Of a stretch of DNA of 64,000 nt, positions 9,163 through 18,318 are shown piece by piece (position 1 is the first letter of the stretch; each line of letters opens with the position of its first letter). Under the pieces are notes generated by a model that had not been told where the DNA came from, made no database searches, and was given only the letters and a program-made list of their open reading frames with translations. Origin of the DNA: Massilia sp. NR 4-1 (GTDB lineage: Bacteria; Pseudomonadota; Gammaproteobacteria; Burkholderiales; Burkholderiaceae_D); NCBI RefSeq assembly GCF_001191005.1, contig NZ_CP012201.1:1922001-1986000 (forward strand), written 5' to 3'. The translations under genes and the position numbers were made by a program.

Positions 9163-9651
9163 ATGACCCTGCTCACGATCATCGTCGCCACCGATGCCGC
9201 CAACGGCATCGGCATCAACAACCGGCTGCCCTGGCATCTGCCGGAAGACCTGGCGCACTTCAAGCGCCTGACCACGGGCCATGCCATCATCATGGGCCGC
9301 AAGACTTTCGACTCCATCGGCCGCCCGCTGCCCAACCGCCGCAATATCGTGGTGACGCGCAATGCCGCCTGGCGCCATGAGGGCGTGGAGGCGGTGCCGT
9401 CGCTGGAGGCGGCGCGCCGCCTGCTGCATGGCGAGGCCAAGGCCTACATCATCGGCGGCGCCCAGATCTATGCCGAAGCCCTGCCGCTGGTGGACCAGAT
9501 CGAGCTGACCGAGATCGGCCAGACCTTCGATTGCGACGCCTTCTTCCCGGCGCTGCACAAGAGCGAATGGCGCGAGACCGGCCGCATCAAGCATTGCAGC
9601 GAAGCCGGCCTGCCCTACTCTTTCCTGACCCTGCGCCGCCAGACGGCCTGA
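9163..9651 (+). CDS. folA: Dihydrofolate reductase
   Basis: A 162-residue NADPH-dependent dihydrofolate reductase, regenerating tetrahydrofolate after the thymidylate synthase reaction. Recognisable motifs are NGIGINNRLPWHLPEDLAHF (substrate pocket with the conserved acidic residue), IIMGRKTFDSIGRPLPNR (cofactor site) and AYIIGGAQIYAEAL. The ATG at 9163 is chosen because MTLLTIIVATD is the family's first strand; no strong ribosome site is visible before it. It diverges from carA, and the 278-base region between them must hold both promoters. Confidence 0.96.
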   Translation: MTLLTIIVATDAANGIGINNRLPWHLPEDLAHFKRLTTGHAIIMGRKTFDSIGRPLPNRRNIVVTRNAAWRHEGVEAVPSLEAARRLLHGEAKAYIIGGAQIYAEALPLVDQIELTEIGQTFDCDAFFPALHKSEWRETGRIKHCSEAGLPYSFLTLRRQTA

Positions 9652-9682
9652 TTTTCACTTTTTCAACAGAGGATAGCCACCC

Positions 9683-10303
9683 ATGTCCGGACACGGTTTT
9701 CACGTCCACGGCCCGCACGACCACGCCGTGGAGCACGCGGCGCACAGCAGCGACAAATTCTCCGGCAATATCGCCGTGACCACCGCCATCCTGGCCACCA
9801 TCGGCGCCATGTTCGGCTACCAGGGCGGGGCCACGCAGAACGATGCGGCCCTGTTCAAGAACAATGCGGCCATCGCCAAGACCGAGGCCGCCAACCGCTG
9901 GAATTACTACCAGGCCAAGTCGAATAAGCAGAATCTTGCCGAACTGGCAATGACGCTACCGAATGTCGACCCGGAAAAGTACAAGGCCGACGTGGCCCGC
10001 TATAAATCCGAGAAGGAAGGCATCAAGAAAGAGGCGGAGGAATGGGAAGCCAAGTCCGCCGAGTGGGACAAGAAGTCCGACGCCGCCCTGCACCAGCACC
10101 ACCAATGGGCGCTGGCGACGACGGCCGAGCAGATCGCCATCTCCCTGGCCGCCATCACCCTGCTGACCAGCCGCCGCTGGCTGCAGGGCGCCACCTATGT
10201 GGTGGCCGCCGGCGGCATCGCCCTCGGCCTGTTCGCCTGGCTGCACGTGGACCCGATCGGCGCCCTGCTGGCCAAGTTCGGCGGCGCGGCCGCCGGCCAC
10301 TAA
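9683..10303 (+). CDS. DUF4337 family membrane protein
   Basis: A 206-residue protein of the DUF4337 family, function unknown. The first 20 residues are rich in His (HGFHVHGPHDHAVEHAAH), then comes a membrane helix (IAVTTAILATIGAMFGYQGG), a long charged coiled-coil-like stretch (about residues 55-145), and two C-terminal hydrophobic segments. The His-rich head could bind metal, but nothing in the context tests this. AGAGGA is upstream of the ATG. It lies 31 bases after folA on the same strand. Confidence 0.8.
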   Translation: MSGHGFHVHGPHDHAVEHAAHSSDKFSGNIAVTTAILATIGAMFGYQGGATQNDAALFKNNAAIAKTEAANRWNYYQAKSNKQNLAELAMTLPNVDPEKYKADVARYKSEKEGIKKEAEEWEAKSAEWDKKSDAALHQHHQWALATTAEQIAISLAAITLLTSRRWLQGATYVVAAGGIALGLFAWLHVDPIGALLAKFGGAAAGH

Positions 10304-10480
10304 GCGCCGTGATGGCGGCTGAGCGTCCACCCTCCGGCCGCCCCTGGGCGCCGGTGCCGCCGCGCCCACCCGGGCGTGGCGCGGCCCGGCTTGCCGCCTG
10401 TGTAAATTTTTTTCCCGCAGTGCCACATTTTCTGCGAGAATCCCGTTCTTATTTTTTTGGCGCACCCCAGCGCCCCGCAC

Positions 10481-10518
10481 CGCCCCGGTAAAGCAATCGA
10501 CCGGGGCGTTCCTCTTTT
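10481..10518 (+). terminator. Attenuator-like leader hairpin before the decarboxylase gene
   Basis: A perfect 9-bp stem, CGCCCCGGT (10481-10489) with ACCGGGGCG (10500-10508), has a ten-base loop and is followed by TTCCTCTTTT. The GGAG ribosome site of the decarboxylase starts one base later at 10519. A terminator-like structure this close to the translation start suggests attenuation or control of ribosome access; that role is inferred. Confidence 0.55.
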
Positions 10519-10528
10519 GGAGACTTAG

Positions 10529-12784
10529 ATGAAATTTCGTTTCCCCATCGTCATCATCGACGAGGATTTCCGCTCTGAAAACACGTCCGGCCTGGGCATT
10601 CGCGCCCTGGCCGCCGCGATGGAAAAAGAAGGCATGGAAGTGCTGGGCGTGACCAGCTATGGCGACCTGTCCCAGTTCGCCCAGCAGCAGTCGCGCGCCT
10701 CGGCCTTCGTGCTGTCCATCGACGACGAGGAATTCGGCGGCGGTACGATCGAGGAAACCGATGCGGCCCTGAAGTCGCTGCGCGCCTTCGTCGAAGAAAT
10801 CCGCTACAAGAACGCCGACATCCCGATCTATCTGTACGGCGAAACCCGCACCTCGCGCCATATCCCGAACGATATCCTGCGCGAGCTGCACGGCTTCATC
10901 CATATGTTCGAGGACACGCCGGAATTCGTGGCGCGCCACATCATCCGCGAAGCCAAGTCCTATCTGGACAGCCTGGCGCCGCCGTTCTTCCGCGCCCTGG
11001 TGCATTACGCCAACGACGGTTCGTATTCCTGGCACTGCCCCGGCCACTCCGGCGGCGTGGCCTTCCTGAAATCGCCGATCGGCCAGATGTTCCACCAGTT
11101 CTTCGGCGAAAACATGCTGCGCGCCGACGTCTGCAACGCGGTGGAAGAACTGGGCCAGCTGCTGGACCACACCGGCCCGGTGGCCGCGTCCGAGCGCAAC
11201 GCCGCCCGCATCTACAACGCCGACCACTGCTACTTCGTGACCAACGGCACCTCGACCTCGAACAAGATGGTGTGGCACTCGACCGTGGCCCCCGGCGACA
11301 TCGTGGTGGTGGACCGCAACTGCCATAAATCGATCCTGCACTCGATCATCATGTGCGGCGCGATCCCCGTGTTCCTGATGCCGACCCGCAACCACCTCGG
11401 CATCATCGGCCCGATCCCGCTGGAAGAATTCACCATGGAGAGCATCCAGCGCAAGATCGAGAACAATCCGTTCGCGCGCGACGCCGCCAACAAGAAGCCG
11501 CGCATCCTGACCATCACCCAGTCGACTTACGATGGCGTGGTCTACAACGTGGAAACCCTGCGCGAAATGCTGGACGGGAAAATCGACACCCTGCACTTCG
11601 ACGAAGCGTGGCTGCCGCACGCCACCTTCCACGACTTCTACAAGGACATGCACGCCATCGGCAAGGACCGTCCGCGCGCCAAGGAATCGCTGATCTTCTC
11701 GACCCAGTCGACCCACAAGCTGCTGGCCGGCCTGTCGCAGGCTTCGCAAGTGCTGGTGCGCGACTCCGAGTCGGTACAGCTGGACAAGGACGCCTTCAAT
11801 GAAGCGTACCTGATGCACACCTCGACCTCGCCGCAGTACTCGATCATCGCTTCCTGCGACGTGGCCGCGGCCATGATGGAAGCGCCGGGCGGCACCGCCC
11901 TGGTGGAGGAATCCATCCTGGAAGCGCTGGACTTCCGCCGCGCCATGAAGAAGATCGACGAGGAATGGGGCAAGGACTGGTGGTTCAAGGTCTGGGGTCC
12001 GGACAGCTTCGCCGAGGAAGGCATCGGCTCGCAGGAAGACTGGATCTTCACCGAGAAGAGCAAGGAATGGCACGGCTTCGGCGACCTGAAGCCGGGCTTC
12101 AACATGCTCGACCCGATCAAGGCCACCATCGTCAACCCCGGCCTGTCGCTGGATGGCCAGTTCGGCGAGACCGGCATTCCGGCCTCCATCGTCACCAAGT
12201 ACCTGGCCGAGCACGGCGTGATCGTGGAGAAGTGCGGCCTGTACTCCTTCTTCATCATGTTCACCATCGGCATCACCAAGGGCCGCTGGAACACCCTCCT
12301 GACCGCGCTGCAGCAGTTCAAGGACGACTACGACAAGAACGCGCCGATGTGGCGCATCCTGCCGGAGTTCTCGGCCGCCAACCCGCGCTACGAGAAGATG
12401 GGCCTGCGCGACCTGTGCCAGCAGATCCACGACTTCTACAAGGCTTACGACGTGGCGCGCCTGACCACGGAGATGTACCTGTCCGACATGGTGCCGGCGA
12501 TGAAACCGTCCGACGCCTTCGCCAAGATGGCGCACCGCGAAATCGAGCGCGTGGCGATCGACGACCTGGAAGGCCGCATCACGTCCATCCTGCTGACGCC
12601 TTACCCGCCGGGCATTCCTTTGCTGATTCCGGGCGAGCGCTTCAACAAGACCATCGTCGACTACCTGCGCTTCGCGCGCGACTTCAACGAACGCTTCTCC
12701 GGCTTCGAGACCGACGTGCACGGCCTGGTCAAGCGCGAAGTGAACGGCAAGCGCGATTACTTCGTCGACTGCGTCAAGCAATAA
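10529..12784 (+). CDS. PLP-dependent Orn/Lys/Arg decarboxylase (probably arginine)
   Basis: A 751-residue fold-type I decarboxylase of the prokaryotic ornithine/lysine/arginine group. It has an N-terminal receiver-like wing domain (residues 1 to about 130), the large PLP domain with the lysine in FSTQSTHKLLAGLSQAS and the cofactor Asp in LHFDEAWLPHA, and a C-terminal domain. Its length is close to that of inducible arginine decarboxylase AdiA (about 755) and longer than LdcC/CadA (about 715), so arginine is the best guess, but substrate is not certain. Such enzymes consume protons in acid resistance or feed polyamine synthesis. GGAG precedes the ATG by six bases. No linked antiporter gene is visible. 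Confidence 0.9.
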   Translation: MKFRFPIVIIDEDFRSENTSGLGIRALAAAMEKEGMEVLGVTSYGDLSQFAQQQSRASAFVLSIDDEEFGGGTIEETDAALKSLRAFVEEIRYKNADIPIYLYGETRTSRHIPNDILRELHGFIHMFEDTPEFVARHIIREAKSYLDSLAPPFFRALVHYANDGSYSWHCPGHSGGVAFLKSPIGQMFHQFFGENMLRADVCNAVEELGQLLDHTGPVAASERNAARIYNADHCYFVTNGTSTSNKMVWHSTVAPGDIVVVDRNCHKSILHSIIMCGAIPVFLMPTRNHLGIIGPIPLEEFTMESIQRKIENNPFARDAANKKPRILTITQSTYDGVVYNVETLREMLDGKIDTLHFDEAWLPHATFHDFYKDMHAIGKDRPRAKESLIFSTQSTHKLLAGLSQASQVLVRDSESVQLDKDAFNEAYLMHTSTSPQYSIIASCDVAAAMMEAPGGTALVEESILEALDFRRAMKKIDEEWGKDWWFKVWGPDSFAEEGIGSQEDWIFTEKSKEWHGFGDLKPGFNMLDPIKATIVNPGLSLDGQFGETGIPASIVTKYLAEHGVIVEKCGLYSFFIMFTIGITKGRWNTLLTALQQFKDDYDKNAPMWRILPEFSAANPRYEKMGLRDLCQQIHDFYKAYDVARLTTEMYLSDMVPAMKPSDAFAKMAHREIERVAIDDLEGRITSILLTPYPPGIPLLIPGERFNKTIVDYLRFARDFNERFSGFETDVHGLVKREVNGKRDYFVDCVKQ

Positions 12785-12802
12785 AGCACCGTACAGCCGA
12801 GC

Positions 12803-12843
12803 CCGTGTCCGTTTTTGGGGCCAGACCCCAAAATCGGACACGG
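12803..12843. repeat. REP-like palindromic element
   Basis: The 9-bp arms CCGTGTCCG and CGGACACGG flank a second inverted repeat, TTTTGGGG/CCCCAAAA, around a CCAGA centre. The two-tier palindrome with a TTGGGG/CCCCAA core resembles dispersed intergenic palindromes common in this group of betaproteobacteria. No second full copy was seen in this window. Confidence 0.6.
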
Positions 12844-12855
12844 ACTGAACAGCGG

Positions 12856-12887
12856 AAGGCAGCCTTTTGGCTGCCTTTCTCTTTTTC
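12856..12887 (+). terminator. Rho-independent terminator after the decarboxylase
   Basis: A perfect 9-bp stem AAGGCAGCC/GGCTGCCTT with a TTTT loop is followed by TCTCTTTTTC. It lies about 70 bases after the decarboxylase stop codon. Confidence 0.9.
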
Positions 12888-12996
12888 TACTATCAAAACG
12901 ACCAGCTTTGTTGCGGCGCACGATTGGGCGTTGCCTCACCCCAATCGCGGCTAGCAATTTAAAATTTTGCGCGTTGCAATATTGTAGAAATTGAAA

Positions 12997-14703
12997 ATGC
13001 CCGCGCCCAGTTTTCGCCAGTTGAGCACCACTTTCGTTCTCCTGCTGACCGCCTGTGGCGGCAGCACAGGTAGTCCACCCCAGCAGGATGAGGCCTTGCC
13101 GCCATCCCGCCTGGGCCAGCGCAGCGCCGCCCCCATGGCGGCCGCCGTATCCATCACGCCCCAGGAGGCCTCGCGCTTCCTGGCCCAGGCCAGTTTCGGC
13201 CCGACCAGCCAGTCCATCGGCGAAGCAGCCAGCCTCGGCCCAGCCGCCTGGCTGGACAGCCAGTTCGGCAAGCCGCAGCGCTATCACCGCAGCTTTGTCG
13301 ACATGCGCAGTGCCGGTGGTAAGGGGCTGGATTTCTACGTCTACGATTCTTTCTGGCAGCAGGCCGTGCGCGGCGAAGACCAGTTGCGCCAGCGCATGGC
13401 GTTCGCGCTGTCGCAGATCTTCGTCGTCTCCATGCTGGACGACAATGTCGGCGCCAATCCGCGCGGCGTGGCCAGCTATTACGACATGCTGGGCACCCAT
13501 GCTTTCGGCAATTTCCGCCAGCTGTTGCAGGCGGTGGCCCTGCATCCGATGATGGGGCTGTATATGTCCCACCTGCGCAACCAGAAGGAAAGCCCGGGAC
13601 GCCAGCCCGACCAGAACTTCGCGCGCGAGATCATGCAGCTGATGACGATCGGCCTGTATGAGCTGAACCAGGATGGCAGCGTCAAGCTGTCCGGCGGCCG
13701 TCCCATCGAAACTTACGATAGCGAGGATGTGGCGGGCCTGGCCAAGGTGTTCACCGGCTGGAGCTGGGCCGGACCGGACAAGGCCTCCCCGCGCTTCTAT
13801 GGCCGCATAGGAGATGCGAACCGCGACTGGCAGCCGATGCAGGCCTACCCAGAATTCCATTCCAGCGGCGTCAAGCAGGTGCTGGGACGTAAAATTGCCG
13901 AGGGCACGCCGGAGCAGGAGCTGAACGCCGCGCTGGACGTTTTGGCCGCACATCCGAATATCGGCCCCTTCATCGGCCGCCAGCTGATTCAGCGCCTCGT
14001 TACCAGCAACCCCAGCCCAGCCTACGTGGGCCGCGTCGCGGCGGCCTTCAATAACAATGGCAAGGGAGTGCGCGGCGATATGAAGGCCGTGATCCGCGCC
14101 ATCCTGCTCGACGTCGAGGCGCGCCGCGTCCCCGCCGGCAATAGCGCCGGCAAGCTGCGCGAACCGGTGCTGCGCCTGGCGAACTGGATGCGCGCGTTCA
14201 ACGCCACCTCGAAATCGGGCTACTATCAGATGTGGCATCTGGACGACCCCGTGCTTGGCATAGCCCAGACGGCGATGCGCTCGCCAACAGTATTCAATTT
14301 CTATCGCCCGGGCTATGCGCCGCCCAATTCCGCCATCGCTACCGCGGGCATGGTGGCGCCGGAGTTCCAGATCACCGCGGAGCCTTCGGTCATCGGCTAC
14401 CTGAACTATATGCAGTATGCCATTCCGCACGGCCTGGGACGGGACTACGACATTCACGCCGATTACCGCAACGAGTTCGCCCTGTCCCTGCAGCCCGCCC
14501 AGCTGGTAGAGCGGATCAATCTGCTGCTGCTGAACGGCGCCATGTCGTCCGGCCTGCGCCAGCAGATCGTGCAGGCGGTCAGCGAAATCCGCGTACCGCA
14601 GCAAGCCAGCCAGCCGCGCTACATCAGCGACAAGAAATACGACCGGGTGCACATGGCCATTTACCTCGCCATGAGTTCCCCCGAATATCTGGTGCAAAAA
14701 TAA
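12997..14703 (+). CDS. DUF1800 family lipoprotein
   Basis: A 568-residue exported protein of the DUF1800 family. The N-terminus is a lipoprotein signal with lipobox LLTACGG, so it should be membrane-anchored. Family features include the N-terminal AsrFLaqASFGPT segment (here EASRFLAQASFGPT), QNFAREIMQLMTIGLYELN and DVAGLAKVFTGWSW. The function of DUF1800 is unknown; genes of this type occur almost always beside a DUF1501 gene, as here (nine-base gap). The ATG at 12997 is preferred to a TTG two codons earlier; the ribosome site is weak. Confidence 0.88.
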   Translation: MPAPSFRQLSTTFVLLLTACGGSTGSPPQQDEALPPSRLGQRSAAPMAAAVSITPQEASRFLAQASFGPTSQSIGEAASLGPAAWLDSQFGKPQRYHRSFVDMRSAGGKGLDFYVYDSFWQQAVRGEDQLRQRMAFALSQIFVVSMLDDNVGANPRGVASYYDMLGTHAFGNFRQLLQAVALHPMMGLYMSHLRNQKESPGRQPDQNFAREIMQLMTIGLYELNQDGSVKLSGGRPIETYDSEDVAGLAKVFTGWSWAGPDKASPRFYGRIGDANRDWQPMQAYPEFHSSGVKQVLGRKIAEGTPEQELNAALDVLAAHPNIGPFIGRQLIQRLVTSNPSPAYVGRVAAAFNNNGKGVRGDMKAVIRAILLDVEARRVPAGNSAGKLREPVLRLANWMRAFNATSKSGYYQMWHLDDPVLGIAQTAMRSPTVFNFYRPGYAPPNSAIATAGMVAPEFQITAEPSVIGYLNYMQYAIPHGLGRDYDIHADYRNEFALSLQPAQLVERINLLLLNGAMSSGLRQQIVQAVSEIRVPQQASQPRYISDKKYDRVHMAIYLAMSSPEYLVQK

Positions 14704-14712
14704 GGAGCAGCC

Positions 14713-16140
14713 ATGCACAGCATTTTCCCGGCACGCCGGCGCTTCGTTTCGTCCCTGCTGGCCTTGGCCGGCGGTGCGGCCACCCCCATGGCCCTGAATC
14801 TGGCGGCCATCGGCAGCGCTGCCGCAGCGTCGGCCGGCGATTACCGCGCCCTGGTCTGTGTCTTTCTCACCGGCGGCAACGACCACTACAACACCGTACT
14901 CGCGACCGACCGCGATTCCTGGAACGCTTATCAAAGCACGCGCAATACCGGCGGCGGGCTCTCCATTGCGCTGGAAGCGCCAGGCCAGCCAGGCGGCGTG
15001 CTGCCGTTGACGCCCGCCGTGCCGCAAGCCGGACGCAGCTTCGCGCTGCATCCGCAGCTGCCTCAGCTGCGCGCCCTGTTCGATGCCGGACGGGCGGCCG
15101 TGGTGGCGAATGTCGGCACCTTGCTGGCCCCCACCACCCGCGCCGAATACCTGCGGCGTGGGCCGATGCTGCCGCCCAAACTGTTTTCGCATAACGACCA
15201 GCAAGCGATGTGGCAGTCCTGCCAGCCGGACGGTGCGACACATGGCTGGGGCGGACGCGTGGGCGAGCTGCTGGCTGCGGCCAACAGCCAAACCAGCTTT
15301 ACCTGCATTTCCACGGCCGGCAATGCGGTGTTTGGCGCGGGCCGCCTGTTGATGCCATACCAGATCGGCGCCAATGGCGCCGTGCCGGTCAACCGCCTCG
15401 ACCAGCAGATGTTCGCCCATGCCCGCCATCCACTGCGGACCATCATCAGCGCTGCGCACAACCATTTGCTGGAGCAGGAATATGCCAGCGTAACGCGGCG
15501 CGCGCTGGACGCGCAAGCCCTGATGAGCACGGCGTATGCCCCTGCCGGGCCGGGCGGCGTGCCCGATCCCGCCAGCTATTTCAGCCCGGCCGCCAATGCG
15601 CCGCGCGTCAATCCGCTGGCCGTGCAATTGCAAACGGTGGCGCGCATCATCGCCGGACGCGCTACGCTGGGCATGCGGCGGCAAGTCTTCTTTGTCAGCC
15701 TGGGGGGCTTCGACACCCATGACTTCCAGCGCAGCCGGCATGCCGAGCTGATGGCCCGCCTCGATCATGGCCTGGCCTATTTTGACAGCTTGATGGGGAA
15801 CCTGCGCGGCAGCAATTTGCGCGAGCAGGTGACGCTGTTTACCGCCTCCGACTTTGGCCGCACGCTCAGCAGCAACGGCGATGGCTCTGACCACGGCTGG
15901 GGCGCCCACCATTTCGTGCTGGGCGGCGCGGTGCGCGGCCGCCATCTCTACGGCGCCTTCCCGCCTATCGGCCTGGGCCATGAACACGAGGTCAGCCAGG
16001 GCGTGCTGCTGCCCCAGTTTTCGGTGGACCAGTATGGCGCCACGCTGGCCAGCTGGTTTGGCGTCTCGGCCGGCCAACTGGGCGACATCTTCCCCAGCCT
16101 GCGCAATTTCAATAGCCGCAATCTCGGCTTCATGGCCTGA
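14713..16140 (+). CDS. DUF1501 family exported protein
   Basis: A 475-residue partner of the preceding DUF1800 protein. The N-terminus RRRFVSSLLALAGG followed by ANLAAIGSAAAAS-type residues looks like a twin-arginine signal. The family signature is VCVFLTGGNDHYNTV near the mature N-terminus, with VSLGGFDTHDFQ and TASDFGRTLSSNGDGSDHGW further on; the latter two resemble metal-binding motifs of alkaline-phosphatase-fold enzymes. The substrate is unknown. AAGGAG lies seven bases before the ATG, and the pair is certainly co-transcribed. Confidence 0.88.
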   Translation: MHSIFPARRRFVSSLLALAGGAATPMALNLAAIGSAAAASAGDYRALVCVFLTGGNDHYNTVLATDRDSWNAYQSTRNTGGGLSIALEAPGQPGGVLPLTPAVPQAGRSFALHPQLPQLRALFDAGRAAVVANVGTLLAPTTRAEYLRRGPMLPPKLFSHNDQQAMWQSCQPDGATHGWGGRVGELLAAANSQTSFTCISTAGNAVFGAGRLLMPYQIGANGAVPVNRLDQQMFAHARHPLRTIISAAHNHLLEQEYASVTRRALDAQALMSTAYAPAGPGGVPDPASYFSPAANAPRVNPLAVQLQTVARIIAGRATLGMRRQVFFVSLGGFDTHDFQRSRHAELMARLDHGLAYFDSLMGNLRGSNLREQVTLFTASDFGRTLSSNGDGSDHGWGAHHFVLGGAVRGRHLYGAFPPIGLGHEHEVSQGVLLPQFSVDQYGATLASWFGVSAGQLGDIFPSLRNFNSRNLGFMA

Positions 16141-16242
16141 CACGGTTGCGGCGGCTCAAAGCCGCGCCTGTCGCCACGCCTATATTAGGGAAGCGCCGCC
16201 CAACGGCTTGGCGGCGTCTTTCCAACCCAGGCAGGGGGCCGT

Positions 16243-17631
16243 ATGGCGCTCTCGGTATGGCTGCACAATGGCGATCCGGCTCAGCCGTCCACGGCCGGCG
16301 CGGCGGCCGCGTTGCGCCAAGCGCTGCGGCAGGCGGCCGTGCACGTGCAGGCCGAGCCGCAAGGCGGGGGCTATGGCATCATGCTCTTCGCCCAGGCCGG
16401 CGCGCCGCTGCTGGAGCGGCTGCACGCCCTGACTGCCTCGGCCTGCGTACTGGCGGTCGGCTGCGAGCCGCTGAGTCCGGCCACGATGTGGCGCGTGCTG
16501 CAGGCCGGTGCCTGCGATGTGCTGCTGTATACCGATGCGCAAGCATGTGGCGCGCAAGTATTGGCCCGGCTGCAGCGCTGGCATGCGGTGCAGGCACAGC
16601 TCGCTTCGCCGGCCGTCAGCGGCTGGCTGGTCGGCGACAGCCCCTGCTGGCGCGCCCTGCTGCATGGCGTGGTCGAGGTGGCCGCCTTCAGCACCTCCTC
16701 CGTCCTCATCACCGGCGAGACCGGCACCGGCAAGGACTTGATCGCGCAAGCCATCCACCGCCTGAGCGGGCTGGCCGGCGAGCTGACCGTGCTCGACTGC
16801 TCCACCCTCGCGCCCGAACTGGCCGGCAGCGAGTTCTTCGGCCACGAACGGGGCGCCTTCACCGGCGCCGTGCAAGCGCGCGACGGCGCCTTCGCGCTGG
16901 CCGATGGCGGCCTGCTCTTCCTGGACGAGGTGGGCGAACTGCCCCTGGCCATGCAAGCCCAGCTGCTGCGCGTGGTCCAGGAGCAGAAATACAAACGCCT
17001 GGGCAGCAATACCTGGCAGCCCAGCCGCTTCCGCCTGGTGTGCGCCACCAACCGCGAGCTGGAGGCCGAAGTGGCGCGCGGCGGCTTTCGCGCCGACCTG
17101 TATTACCGCATCGCGGCCTGGCGCTGCCGTACCCCGTCCTTGCGCGAACGGCGCAGCGATATCCCGGCGCTGGCCAGCCATTTCCTGCGCCAGCTGGCCG
17201 ACGGCCGCGACTATGCGCTCGATCCGGCGGTACGCGACTACCTGCTGGCGCGCGACTATCCCGGCAATGTGCGCGAGCTGCGCCAGACCGTGGCGCGCAT
17301 CTGGCACCGCCATTGCGGCCCCGGCCCGATCACCCTGGGCGATATTCCGCCCGATGAACGGCCCGCCGGCGAGCCGCCCTGGCCCGACGCGCAATTCATG
17401 GCGGCCATTCGCCAGGCCTTGGACCGGGGCCAGAGCCTGGGCCGCATCGGCCAGGCGGCGACCGATGCGGCCATCCGGCTGGCACTGGAGCAGGAGCACG
17501 GCAACAACCAGCGCGCCGCGCTGCGCCTGGGCGTCACCGACCGCGCCCTGCAACTGCGGCGCAAGGCCCAGGCCGACAGTGCGAAGACTAGTCCAGATGC
17601 GCCAGGCGCAGAAAGTTCCCGCCCAGGATGA
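16243..17631 (+). CDS. Sigma-54-dependent transcriptional activator
   Basis: A 462-residue enhancer-binding protein. Residues 1 to about 125 form a divergent domain with no clear phospho-acceptor motif. The AAA+ domain follows: Walker A GETGTGKD, intact sigma-54-contacting loop GAFTGA, Walker B LLFLDEV, and arginine-finger region FRADLYYRI. A Fis-type helix-turn-helix closes the protein (NNQRAALRLGVTDRALQLRRK). The last 44 bases overlap the convergent amidohydrolase gene. A sigma-54-type promoter site heads the eight-gene minus-strand operon that converges on this gene, so that operon is its likely target (inference). Confidence 0.92.
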   Translation: MALSVWLHNGDPAQPSTAGAAAALRQALRQAAVHVQAEPQGGGYGIMLFAQAGAPLLERLHALTASACVLAVGCEPLSPATMWRVLQAGACDVLLYTDAQACGAQVLARLQRWHAVQAQLASPAVSGWLVGDSPCWRALLHGVVEVAAFSTSSVLITGETGTGKDLIAQAIHRLSGLAGELTVLDCSTLAPELAGSEFFGHERGAFTGAVQARDGAFALADGGLLFLDEVGELPLAMQAQLLRVVQEQKYKRLGSNTWQPSRFRLVCATNRELEAEVARGGFRADLYYRIAAWRCRTPSLRERRSDIPALASHFLRQLADGRDYALDPAVRDYLLARDYPGNVRELRQTVARIWHRHCGPGPITLGDIPPDERPAGEPPWPDAQFMAAIRQALDRGQSLGRIGQAATDAAIRLALEQEHGNNQRAALRLGVTDRALQLRRKAQADSAKTSPDAPGAESSRPG

Positions 17632-18316
17632 GCGCTTCGTCGCGCGGCCGCAATCCCAGCAGGCGGATCTTGTGCAGCTCCAGCGCCGGATGCAGCCAGG
17701 GGCCGTCGGAACCGAACAGCAGCTTGTGCGGCCCGGCGCGGCGCACGGCCTGCAGCAGCAGGTCGAAACGGCGCACGCCGGCGCTGTCGGCATGAATATT
17801 CGGATGCCGCGCCAGATGGTCGATCAGGGCCAGCTGCGCGGACCAATCGTCGGCGAAGCTGCCCAGGTGCGGCAGGATGAAATTCACGTCCGGGTATTGC
17901 TCGGCCAGCAGCTCGGCCACCGCCACCTCGCCCACCGGGTCATACAGTACGGGCAGGCGGAAACGCCGCGCCGCCTCGCACACCTCGCCGCTGATGCGCG
18001 CATCGTGGCGGTGCGCCTTGATGCCGACAAAGCCGTAGCGTTCCACCGCCCGCTGCACCATGGCCGCGATGCGCCCCCGGTCGCGGCGGGCATGCACGAA
18101 GGCGAAACCCAGCAGGCGCCCGGGCATGGCCGCCACGATCTCCGCCACGGCGGCATTCGCCAGCGCATAGTCCGAATGGAAGCTGGCAAACAGCACGCTG
18201 CGGCCGATGCCGGCCCGCGCGGCGCGCGGCAGATAGCGCGACAGCGCGGTATCGCTGTCCCAGGGCCCGCTCAAGCCGTCGCCCGGTCCCGCATGGCAAT
18301 GGCAATCGACGATCAT
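17588..18316 (-). CDS. Amidohydrolase (TIM-barrel metal-dependent hydrolase)
   Basis: A 242-residue amidohydrolase-2-type enzyme. Metal-ligand motifs are DCHCHAGPGD at the N-terminus (HxH), GIKAHRHD, the ILPHLGSF His, and LLFGSDGPWLHP with the late Asp. It is shorter than typical decarboxylase members (about 300). The ATG at 18316 is preferred over GTG at 18322 because GGGA is correctly spaced from it. It starts two bases after the stop of the small protein gene upstream and is the last gene of the operon. The substrate is unknown. Confidence 0.8.
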   Translation of the reverse strand: MIVDCHCHAGPGDGLSGPWDSDTALSRYLPRAARAGIGRSVLFASFHSDYALANAAVAEIVAAMPGRLLGFAFVHARRDRGRIAAMVQRAVERYGFVGIKAHRHDARISGEVCEAARRFRLPVLYDPVGEVAVAELLAEQYPDVNFILPHLGSFADDWSAQLALIDHLARHPNIHADSAGVRRFDLLLQAVRRAGPHKLLFGSDGPWLHPALELHKIRLLGLRPRDEALILGGNFLRLAHLD

Positions 18317-18318
18317 GC

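Noticed and set aside
9956..16143. Very long minus-strand frames (961 and 1128 codons) opposite the decarboxylase and DUF1800/DUF1501 genes
   Set aside because: Same antisense effect; the plus strand carries clear families, ribosome sites and terminators.
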